NCBI GenBank assembly: GCA_937915285.1
Contig: CALDNG010000109.1
Location: forward strand, 1-13,475
Direction of reading: 5' to 3'
DNA length: 13,475 nucleotides
Source of the DNA: an uncultured Desulfomonile sp.
Lineage (GTDB): Bacteria > Desulfobacterota > Desulfomonilia > Desulfomonilales > Desulfomonilaceae
Both the position numbers and the translations under genes were made by a program. Under the pieces are notes generated by a model. The model saw only the letters and a list, made by a program, of their open reading frames with translations, was not told where the DNA came from and did not search any database. Below, in pieces: positions 1 to 6,100 of this stretch (position 1 is its first letter; every line of letters starts with the position of its first letter).

Positions 1-1427
1 ATCGGAACAACGCTTCCTTCCGAGCCTAAAACATTTCCGAAACGCACAGAAATAAATTTTGTGGAGCTTATGGCCGAATATGCCTGGGTGTATAGTTCAC
101 AAGCCCTTTTGGACGCCCCCATAACGTTAACCGGTTTGACCGCCTTGTCAGTTGAGATCAGAACGAATCTCTCAACAAGAAATTCATGACAGAGTTGGAC
201 AAGAGAGCGAATTCCTCCAACGTTATTCCTAAAGCATTCTGTAGGATTATCCTCTTGCAACGGCACATGTTTGTGGGCTGCAGCGTGAAGCACCATGTTT
301 GGCATATGTTTATCAAATGCGCTTCTAACTGATTCAGGATCCCTGCAATCTATCAATAATGGGACCAGTTCCACCGGATAGTTTTTTCCCAGCTTGGCAG
401 AAAGGTTTCTGTGGACATGAAAAAGCAGGTTCTCGCTCCTCTCCAAGAGGATCAACTTCCTCGGGCGGCGACTCAAAACCTGCCTGCAGATTTCAGACCC
501 TATACTACCTCCAGCGCCCGTAACCATAACGTTCTTGTTCGATATCATCTCATCTATCTCACGATAACGAACCACTATTTCCTCACGTCCAAGCAAATCT
601 TCTATGTTTATGTCACGAAACTCAACCACGAGCCGGGATTCATCGATCAACTCAAGAAGGGATGGGACAGTCTTGATTGAAACATTAAGATCTTTAATCT
701 TCTCGTACATATCCCGCATTTCTGATTTAGTCCTGGAGGCAATAGCAATCAGGATGACATCAATGGAATTTTTGGAGACAAATTGACGAATCAAATCGAC
801 ACTGCCAATGACTCTAACCCCCTGAATTATCAAGCCCTTTTTATCAAGGTTGTCGTCAAAAATGGCTTTGACCTTGTAAATGGAGTTAGGATTTCTATTG
901 ATCTCACAGAGTACGGAGTTCGCAACGTCGCCCGCGCCTATCAGTACGGCGCTCTGTTTCTTCGGACCGTTTTTGGAGACGAACGGCATGAAAAGTTCAC
1001 GAAACAATCGGGCAGAAATTAGAATAGCTCCAGCCCAAACCAGGGTGAAATTCATGTCAATCAGGACAACTCCCCACGGTATTCTTAATTGACGGAAGAA
1101 GTAACCCGAACAGGCGATTACGACCGCACACGCCAAAGCGTAGGACACGACTATCAGGATGGACCTTAAGCCAGTATGTCTCCAGCTTACTGTATGAAAG
1201 TCAAATATGTAGATACCAATCAATTTTACAGTTGTGACAAACAGAAGTATCATCCATAACGATTCCTTTATGTCGTTAGGCACTTTGAAATCGAATCTCA
1301 AATAATACGCGGACAGTATGGAAATAGCCGCACAAATGGGTATTATCAGGAATACCCAATACTTGAACCTCAGGCATGATCTTAATCTGCCAAAATATGA
1401 TTCCAACAATGTTTGTAAAGTTGTCAC
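1..1427 (-). CDS. CapD/FlaA1/WbpM-type nucleotide-sugar 4,6-dehydratase (3' end outside window)
   Basis: Membrane-bound UDP-N-acetylhexosamine 4,6-dehydratase/epimerase of the long WbpM/PglF type, which makes the 4-keto sugar used for amino-sugar synthesis. The 475 visible residues begin with four hydrophobic segments (about 23-42, 57-76, 88-110, 119-141). A first Rossmann-like domain follows with GAGDVA (164-169), then the catalytic short-chain-dehydrogenase domain with TGAGGSIGSE (303-312). STDKAV (425-430) and NVMGASK (434-440) give the Thr/Asp/Lys plus Met-xxx-Lys arrangement of this subfamily, where Met replaces the usual Tyr. VRFGNVLGS (461-469) is also typical. The start is GTG at 1427, because AGGAG lies 8 bases upstream and the hydrophobic N-terminus begins there; no in-frame ATG comes before the first membrane segments. 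The C-terminus lies beyond the left edge. It sits 151 bases downstream of the aminotransferase, its natural pathway partner. The exact sugar cannot be read from sequence. Confidence 0.95.
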   Translation of the reverse strand, partial: MTTLQTLLESYFGRLRSCLRFKYWVFLIIPICAAISILSAYYLRFDFKVPNDIKESLWMILLFVTTVKLIGIYIFDFHTVSWRHTGLRSILIVVSYALACAVVIACSGYFFRQLRIPWGVVLIDMNFTLVWAGAILISARLFRELFMPFVSKNGPKKQSAVLIGAGDVANSVLCEINRNPNSIYKVKAIFDDNLDKKGLIIQGVRVIGSVDLIRQFVSKNSIDVILIAIASRTKSEMRDMYEKIKDLNVSIKTVPSLLELIDESRLVVEFRDINIEDLLGREEIVVRYREIDEMISNKNVMVTGAGGSIGSEICRQVLSRRPRKLILLERSENLLFHVHRNLSAKLGKNYPVELVPLLIDCRDPESVRSAFDKHMPNMVLHAAAHKHVPLQEDNPTECFRNNVGGIRSLVQLCHEFLVERFVLISTDKAVKPVNVMGASKRACELYTQAYSAISSTKFISVRFGNVLGSEGSVVP

Positions 1428-1435
1428 TGGAAAAT

Positions 1436-1440
1436 CTCCT
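1436..1440 (-). promoter_or_regulatory. Ribosome binding site fixing the GTG start of the dehydratase
   Basis: Minus-strand AGGAG, 8 bases before GTG at 1427. This strong Shine-Dalgarno match is the main reason for choosing the non-ATG start. Confidence 0.7.
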
Positions 1441-1468
1441 GTCCCATTGTCCCGAAATAGAATGGTCA

Positions 1469-1489
1469 ATTATTTCACGATTAAATAAT
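1469..1489. repeat. AT-rich inverted repeat in dehydratase leader
   Basis: ATTATTT, 7 bases, then AAATAAT: a perfect 7-base inverted repeat about 42-62 bases upstream of the dehydratase start. Its left half is part of a 13-base word, AATTATTTCACGA (1468-1480), that recurs at 8887-8899 in another spacer. It could be an operator or a weak RNA hairpin; AT-rich palindromes also arise by chance. Confidence 0.35.
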
Positions 1490-1578
1490 ATCAACTATTT
1501 TAATCAGATAAAGCGGAGGGCTGGTGAATTTGTAGAGGATAAACAGATTCCTATTTTCCTTGAGCAAGTTGGCGTTTC

Positions 1579-2709
1579 TCAGAACAGAATTCTCTCGACC
1601 ACTCTGCAGACACGGTCCTGTTGTTCATCCGTCATGTGTGCAAACAGCGGAAGCGCCAATGAGGATTTGGATGCTTCCCAGGTGTTTGGCAGATCACCAA
1701 CAACCCGGTGAGGTCTGTTCTTGAAAGCCGCCTGAGCATGAACCGGCGGGAAGAAATATTTCTTGCTCTGTATTCCCAAATTCGCCAGGCTTTGATATAC
1801 AGTTTCCCTGTCTGTCTGAGCATTAGGTCCTATCAGTAAAGTGAAGTAATTGCCACTCGACTTTCTGTCAAAGGGCCATTTCTGGATCGAACATCCGGGC
1901 AATCGTCCCAATCTGGAACGATAAGCCTCAATAAGTCTCAAACGCTTTTGAATGAGACTTTCGGCATTTTCCAAACTCAACAGGCCGATAGAGGCATGGA
2001 ATTCACTCATTCTCGCTGACAATCCGTTAAATATCATTTCCTGTCCATCTGGCCCCTTCCCATAGTCTCGCATGCAGCGGATCTTATTAGCAAATTCATC
2101 ATCGTTGGTAGTTACTAACCCCCCCTCGATTGCTGTGATCACTTTCGTGGGACTGAGAGAAAAGACCTCACATTTTCCGAAGGCGCCCGAAGGTTGTCCA
2201 TGAAACGAGGACCCTAGTCCCTGAGCTGAGTCTAGAATCAGAGGAATACCATATTTTGATGATATGTCCGTCAACACATCCATATCTGGAGGCAATCCGA
2301 ATATGTTTACCGCATAAATTGCCGATGTTTGGCTGGTTATCGCCTTGGACACCTGCTCAGGATCTATTGTCAAAGTGCAACCTAAGCAGTCCACGTAAAC
2401 AGGCACAAGATTGTTCCAGAACAGAGCCTGCACTGTTGCGGCAAAAGTGAAGGAAGGAACAATCACTTCACTTCCACTCGGAAGATCCAAAGCGGCAAAG
2501 GCCAAGATCAGACCGGAAGTACAGTTCGATACAGCCACGGCGTTTCTTGCCCCTGTGTATTCCCGAGCTTTGGACTCAAAACTTTCTACAATTTTGCTTA
2601 CAGTGACCGTCCCTGATTGATATGAATGATAAAGAGTTAGACAAAAGTCCTCATAAGGAGGCAGAGTGGGTCTAAAGACGGGCATTGATTCTATCGCATT
2701 TTTTATCAT
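1579..2709 (-). CDS. DegT/DnrJ/EryC1/StrS-family sugar aminotransferase
   Basis: PLP-dependent aminotransferase acting on keto nucleotide sugars; transfers an amino group, usually from glutamate, to a 3- or 4-keto sugar. At 376 residues it has normal family length. Visible landmarks are the N-terminal FRPTLPP stretch (12-18), the cofactor-phosphate region SNCTSG (61-66), VPSFTF (84-89), the cofactor-ring aspartate in LILDSAQ (D160), and the Schiff-base lysine in SLSPTK (K189), followed by EGG. The motif is normally S-x-H/N-P-T-K, so it is intact. The ATG at 2709 has AAGGGG 8 bases upstream. Together with the dehydratase just downstream it forms the classic keto-sugar/amino-sugar pair (compare PglF/PglE or WbpM plus a DegT enzyme). 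The substrate sugar is not known. The preceding spacer (2710-2884) contains a striking palindrome. Confidence 0.95.
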   Translation of the reverse strand: MIKNAIESMPVFRPTLPPYEDFCLTLYHSYQSGTVTVSKIVESFESKAREYTGARNAVAVSNCTSGLILAFAALDLPSGSEVIVPSFTFAATVQALFWNNLVPVYVDCLGCTLTIDPEQVSKAITSQTSAIYAVNIFGLPPDMDVLTDISSKYGIPLILDSAQGLGSSFHGQPSGAFGKCEVFSLSPTKVITAIEGGLVTTNDDEFANKIRCMRDYGKGPDGQEMIFNGLSARMSEFHASIGLLSLENAESLIQKRLRLIEAYRSRLGRLPGCSIQKWPFDRKSSGNYFTLLIGPNAQTDRETVYQSLANLGIQSKKYFFPPVHAQAAFKNRPHRVVGDLPNTWEASKSSLALPLFAHMTDEQQDRVCRVVERILF

Positions 2710-2828
2710 AACCAGAACCCCTTGAATAGATTAAGAATGTTATTTAAATGTCAACTTCCCAAGAATGAACAATAGGTTATAAAGTATCCATGAGCAGCAA
2801 TGTGGAAAGGCGACCTTGACGGGGTGGA

Positions 2829-2868
2829 CTTGTGGGAGTGGCACAAACAATTGTTTGGTCACTCCAAG
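2829..2868. repeat. 40-base imperfect palindrome after FemAB-like gene 2
   Basis: The core CAAACAATTGTTTG (2844-2857) is a perfect 14-base palindrome. Outside it, GAGTG (2836-2840) pairs with CACTC (2860-2864), and CTTG (2829-2832) pairs with CAAG (2865-2868), with short unpaired gaps between. Transcribed from the minus strand it would form a long hairpin 16 bases after the upstream stop codon, but no U-run follows, so it is not a standard intrinsic terminator. It could be an attenuator or processing structure, a protein-binding site, or a remnant end of a mobile element. Confidence 0.6.
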
Positions 2869-2884
2869 ATTTTGGAAGGGGATT

Positions 2885-3802
2885 TCAAAAGACTAATGGG
2901 TTTGATCTGCTCGGTTGTATAGAAACCCCAAACGTTTCCGATATTCTTACTAATCGGTCAAAGGCCATCAACTGATTCCAAATTTTGCCAGTAATTTTTT
3001 GAAGTCCAACATGATGACCCCATCTTGAAATTAATGAACGGTATGTGATTTCTGCCATATTTGATAACTCTATGTTTGCTCTGCAAAATACTTTACGGTA
3101 GCCGATGGATTTGAGGTGATCGTAAATGTTAGTTTGATGTAGCAAAGGTCTCCATCCGTTAGTTACATAGTTCAATCCCTGATTCAGGTAATGGCGTGTT
3201 ACAGTATAGTCAAGCGCTGAGTTGCAATTTAATTTCTTGAGAGAAAAGTCAGATGCCCCAGAAGAAATAAAACCCATGCCATCGATAATGAGAAAATCCA
3301 GGTAAGCAGCCGGATGTCCTTGGTAGAATGCCCCCCAATAATGGCGACCAGGGTATTTTGACTCCTGAACGTGCAGTTCGCAGTATTCAGTTTTCCCAAG
3401 AGGCCTGAGTCCGTAACGGATTTGAGCCTCCTTGTATATGGGATAGGAAAAACACAGAAACTCGTCTATTTCCAGCTGCCTAACCTCACAGTTTTTTAGG
3501 CCTCTCTTGATTTTCTTCTTTCCTTGGGCCGAGGTCAGTCGGGTGAGGTCGTAATCCCGATCGTCACAGGCAATCCACCACCACTCTGACTCGTCGTATT
3601 TGTCCCAGTCACTCGTCCAACACGCCAGCAACATATTGTGCTCTCTTATTGCCTTACGTATTGCGCCCCTGTCAACATCGCTCAATGAATGGGGACCAGT
3701 CAATGGAACAAGCATCCGACCGTATTTTCTCCAAGGATTCTTGCCAACCCAGACCACATCAGGAATGACTGCTGCGTATCCATATGATGAAAGATCAAAC
3801 AT
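2885..3802 (-). CDS. FemAB/GNAT-like acyl- or aminoacyl-transferase, copy 2
   Basis: I read this as a FemAB/GNAT-fold transferase. The N-terminal half has Trp-rich WWW-ACD (residues 84-90, counted from the alternative TTG start at 3832) and a basic RGLKNC stretch. The C-terminal half has WGAF..G..AAY, a short DGMGF turn, NYVTNGW (221-227), and a closing SIGYRKVFC (242-250), the layout of the C-terminal acyltransferase lobe in FemAB/BioF2-type proteins. It is clearly a paralogue of the gene at 4069-5001: about half the last 80 residues are identical by eye. No signal peptide or membrane helix is seen, so it is probably cytoplasmic. The start is uncertain: ATG at 3802 has only a weak GAG upstream; TTG at 3832 (315 residues) has no Shine-Dalgarno but matches the paralogue's N-terminal length better. 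Substrate unknown; an amino sugar made by the neighbouring enzymes is a reasonable guess. Confidence 0.85.
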   Translation of the reverse strand: MFDLSSYGYAAVIPDVVWVGKNPWRKYGRMLVPLTGPHSLSDVDRGAIRKAIREHNMLLACWTSDWDKYDESEWWWIACDDRDYDLTRLTSAQGKKKIKRGLKNCEVRQLEIDEFLCFSYPIYKEAQIRYGLRPLGKTEYCELHVQESKYPGRHYWGAFYQGHPAAYLDFLIIDGMGFISSGASDFSLKKLNCNSALDYTVTRHYLNQGLNYVTNGWRPLLHQTNIYDHLKSIGYRKVFCRANIELSNMAEITYRSLISRWGHHVGLQKITGKIWNQLMAFDRLVRISETFGVSIQPSRSNPLVF

Positions 3803-3872
3803 CTTTAATCTCAAAGCCCCTTCTTCTAGCAATTTTGATGATCAACACTTGATGCATGTGTTAAAAATATTT

Positions 3873-3908
3873 CTCTCTATGGAGAATACAATTCTTTTGA
3901 GGAGAGAG
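3873..3908. repeat. Two-tier inverted repeat in leader of FemAB-like gene 2
   Basis: Outer arms CTCTCT (3873-3878) and AGAGAG (3903-3908) enclose an inner perfect stem, AGAAT (3883-3887), ACA, ATTCT (3891-3895). It lies 70-100 bases upstream of the gene in a 236-266-base spacer that has no credible ORF. It may fold in the leader RNA or bind a protein. No riboswitch class was recognised. Confidence 0.4.
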
Positions 3909-4068
3909 GTTTTTCAAGGGTCTGTTCCACTTTAATTCACCATTGACAATTCACAACATTTGGAGTGACCACCTGTTGACCAAAATGAAAGCTGTCAGCC
4001 ATAAACCTAACAATTTTTCACGCAAAAGCTGGAATTTCGATCATGGATAACTTGTGGGCGAGAAGATG

Positions 4069-5001
4069 TCATCGTTCAGAATATTTATCGAATGTTTTAA
4101 AAATCTTGACAAGCCTGCTGAAAGCTTCAAGCTGCCTCCACCTCTCGCTCGATAACCGATTCAGTCTCAAATAAGCTCCCCATTTTATTAGGTGGGAGCT
4201 GTTTATAATTTTTGCCAAAGGAGACAGTTCTATGTTGACTTTACAAAATACCTTCCGAAAACCAAGTGTTTCTAGAAAATCATTCATGGATGTGTCATGT
4301 AACAGAGTCCTCCAGCCGTTCGTCACGTAATTCAAATCCTTGTCGAGGTAGTATTTCGAAACAGTATAGAACATAGCTGCCATAGGATTGTATTTATTGA
4401 GCTCCTTTAGTGGGGCGCCGGTGACAGTTCGACAAACACCGTCCATAACTCGGCAAAAAAGGTATGCAGCCATTTGTTCTTCCACGAATGCTCCCCAAAA
4501 ATGGTTTCCGGGGTTTCTTCCCAGAGCCATGATCTCCTCTGCATATTGATTCTCATCTGGGGCATCAACTCCATATCTCTCTAGGGCCGCTTTATGCAAA
4601 GGGTACGACAGGCTGATGAAGTCTCCAGCACGCAATCTACGAACCACGCAGCTACGAAGTCCCCTTCTTATAGAACTTCTTCCCCGCGATGATTCCACTC
4701 TGGTGACGTCGTATTCATCAATATCACACACCACCCACCACCATTGAGAATCAGAAAAACTCTCCCAATGAGTCGTCCATAACGCCAACAACATTTTATT
4801 CCGGTCCAGGGCCCTACGCAGTTCATCACGGTCAACATCAATAGGAACATGAGGAACGCATAACGGGGTAAGAATGCCGTTATACTTCTCCCAAGGAATG
4901 CCGCCCACAAAAATTGCGTTTTGTGAGTGTTTGGCATATTCAAGAGATGTTAGATTGAGTTCATCGCTTGCTATTGAATAATTTTTAGCTCCTGAAGCCA
5001 T
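4069..5001 (-). CDS. FemAB/GNAT-like acyl- or aminoacyl-transferase, copy 1
   Basis: A 310-residue soluble protein, paralogous to the next gene downstream. Shared landmarks, counted from ATG 5001: IPWEKY (35-40), VDRDELRRAL (56-65), WWWVVCD (87-93), basic RRGLRSC (112-118), FWGAF (168-172), NYVTNGW (224-230), TLGFRKVFC (245-253) and NIELS (256-260). The C-terminal part resembles the acyltransferase lobe of FemAB/BioF2-like GNAT proteins. FemAB proteins add amino acids to lipid II, and relatives occur in exopolysaccharide clusters, including the FemAB-related proteins of exosortase/PEP-CTERM loci. The start at 5001 is preferred over ATG 5022 because AGGAG lies 7 bases before it and nothing comparable precedes 5022. 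There is a 116-base gap after the SGNH gene and over 200 bases before copy 2. The function is inferred from fold resemblance only; N-acyltransfer to an amino sugar is plausible. Confidence 0.87.
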   Translation of the reverse strand: MASGAKNYSIASDELNLTSLEYAKHSQNAIFVGGIPWEKYNGILTPLCVPHVPIDVDRDELRRALDRNKMLLALWTTHWESFSDSQWWWVVCDIDEYDVTRVESSRGRSSIRRGLRSCVVRRLRAGDFISLSYPLHKAALERYGVDAPDENQYAEEIMALGRNPGNHFWGAFVEEQMAAYLFCRVMDGVCRTVTGAPLKELNKYNPMAAMFYTVSKYYLDKDLNYVTNGWRTLLHDTSMNDFLETLGFRKVFCKVNIELSPLAKIINSSHLIKWGAYLRLNRLSSERWRQLEAFSRLVKIFKTFDKYSER

Positions 5002-5008
5002 TTTGAGT

Positions 5009-5013
5009 CTCCT
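5009..5013 (-). promoter_or_regulatory. Ribosome binding site fixing start of FemAB-like gene 1
   Basis: Minus-strand AGGAG, 7 bases before ATG at 5001. It favours this internal ATG over the one at 5022, shortening the protein by seven residues. Confidence 0.65.
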
Positions 5014-5117
5014 GATAATCATTGATATATCGATTTGAAGTGGGTCTTAAACGATTGGTTTTATGTTGATGTGGAGAGAGTGTTTGGGGTCTTGGAAGGG
5101 AGCGCTCAAAACGTAGA

Positions 5118-6065
5118 TTATTGCACTTGATCAATCTCGTCGAGCAATATTTTTCCAACCAAATAGTTCCCTTTTTTATTCCAATGTCCATCCTTCAGGA
5201 AACAGTTTTCCTGGGAGGATAATTTGTTATCTATCGAAATACATTTTATATTTAGTTGCTCACACAAAGAGTTGATATTGTCCTCTAATTGGTGGCGCAA
5301 AAGTTTTTCAGGTATGTTTCCAAGGCCAAAATATGCGAGCAAAACTCTGACCCCCTTCCTTTTTAGCTCTAGCGCATCTGCAGAAACAAGACTGTCGTAA
5401 ATCCTGGATGCCTGCAAAATTTGCTCGGGTGTGAATTCTTCGCTTCCAAAAAGACTTGATGCCTTAGACCACAGGTAAGATTTATCTCTGAGTTTGATCG
5501 ACCAAGTCACCACTGGATCATGTTTAACGAGCTTTTCATCAATCAACTCATACCAGACTTTTGACCTCCCACTGTGCCATTGTTTGGCCAAATCCCAGAA
5601 ATCATTGTAACACGTCATGATTATGAAAATGTCGCCAGCATTGAGTTTTTCGTAATAGGGTCTTGCCATTAAAAGGGCCTGATCAGAGCCATAACCGATA
5701 ACACCAAGGGTAATCACTTGATAGCCCTTTTCCTCAATTACCCCATCGAATCTGTCTTCAATATTTACTCCGTCTCCAAATGCAAAAGAATCTCCTGCAA
5801 TAAGCACTTTTCTTGCGTTCGACTCCCACCTCGCATTACCCCTAATACCATGCTCATCCGTTTTTATCGTCCATATTTCGCCGTCCGAATTTCTCCTCTT
5901 GGTATCGAGGTTACTTATCATTTTCCAACCCAGCACGCTGTCGGGTTCAAAGAGTTTCGTTTGCATCACTACGTGATTCACATAGACTTGGGCTGCGCCT
6001 TCTGCGAGAACCAGAGATACGCAGAGGGAGCAGATAAGCATCGCTAGCTTTATGACAAAATTCAT
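5118..6065 (-). CDS. SGNH/GDSL-family hydrolase, exported or membrane-anchored
   Basis: A 315-residue SGNH-fold protein, probably removing or transferring acetyl groups on the polysaccharide in the periplasm. The N-terminus has a hydrophobic stretch (about 4-21) ending VLA-EGA, which could be a cleaved signal peptide or an anchor; no convincing lipobox is seen. Catalytic blocks are present in order: block I AGDSF with nucleophile S93, glycines in GVIGYGSD (121-128), block III CYND with N154, and C-terminal DGHWN with D292 and H294, followed by the usual KGN. The ATG at 6065 has AAGGGGG 8 bases upstream. It follows the kinase gene by only 35 bases, the tightest spacing in the window, so the two are probably co-transcribed. 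Relatives in alginate and other exopolysaccharide clusters (AlgJ/AlgX-like) take part in O-acetylation, while others are esterases; sequence alone does not decide which. Confidence 0.9.
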   Translation of the reverse strand: MNFVIKLAMLICSLCVSLVLAEGAAQVYVNHVVMQTKLFEPDSVLGWKMISNLDTKRRNSDGEIWTIKTDEHGIRGNARWESNARKVLIAGDSFAFGDGVNIEDRFDGVIEEKGYQVITLGVIGYGSDQALLMARPYYEKLNAGDIFIIMTCYNDFWDLAKQWHSGRSKVWYELIDEKLVKHDPVVTWSIKLRDKSYLWSKASSLFGSEEFTPEQILQASRIYDSLVSADALELKRKGVRVLLAYFGLGNIPEKLLRHQLEDNINSLCEQLNIKCISIDNKLSSQENCFLKDGHWNKKGNYLVGKILLDEIDQVQ

Positions 6066-6073
6066 ATCTATTT

Positions 6074-6080
6074 CCCCCTT
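6074..6080 (-). promoter_or_regulatory. Ribosome binding site of the SGNH hydrolase
   Basis: Minus-strand AAGGGGG, 8 bases before ATG 6065. The same G-rich form precedes the kinase gene and, shorter, the aminotransferase gene. Confidence 0.6.
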
Positions 6081-6100
6081 ATTTCATGCCATATCAAATG

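Noticed and set aside
411..1092. Overlapping plus-strand ORFs of 60-89 residues
   Set aside because: They lie opposite the clearly coding dehydratase frame, have no family motifs, and overlap each other in different frames.
1276..1494. 72-residue minus-strand ORF at the dehydratase start
   Set aside because: It is out of frame with the dehydratase, whose GTG start, ribosome binding site and membrane segments account for this stretch.
2725..2754. TTGACA -35 box before the aminotransferase
   Set aside because: The best -10 (TCTATT, 18-base spacer) would place the transcription start on the ribosome binding site, so a functional promoter is unlikely.
2839..2854. Sigma54-like TGGCAC...TTG on the plus strand
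   Set aside because: The -12 element is one base out of register, has GT instead of GC, and points against all genes. The bases belong to the palindrome.
2856..3971. Complete insertion sequence bounded by the 12-base inverted repeat
   Set aside because: The enclosed gene is not a transposase and no target-site duplication was seen. Only the repeat itself is reported.
4985..5191. 68-residue minus-strand ORF between the SGNH and FemAB-like genes
   Set aside because: It overlaps the end of the SGNH gene in another frame, has low-complexity composition, and lacks a ribosome binding site.
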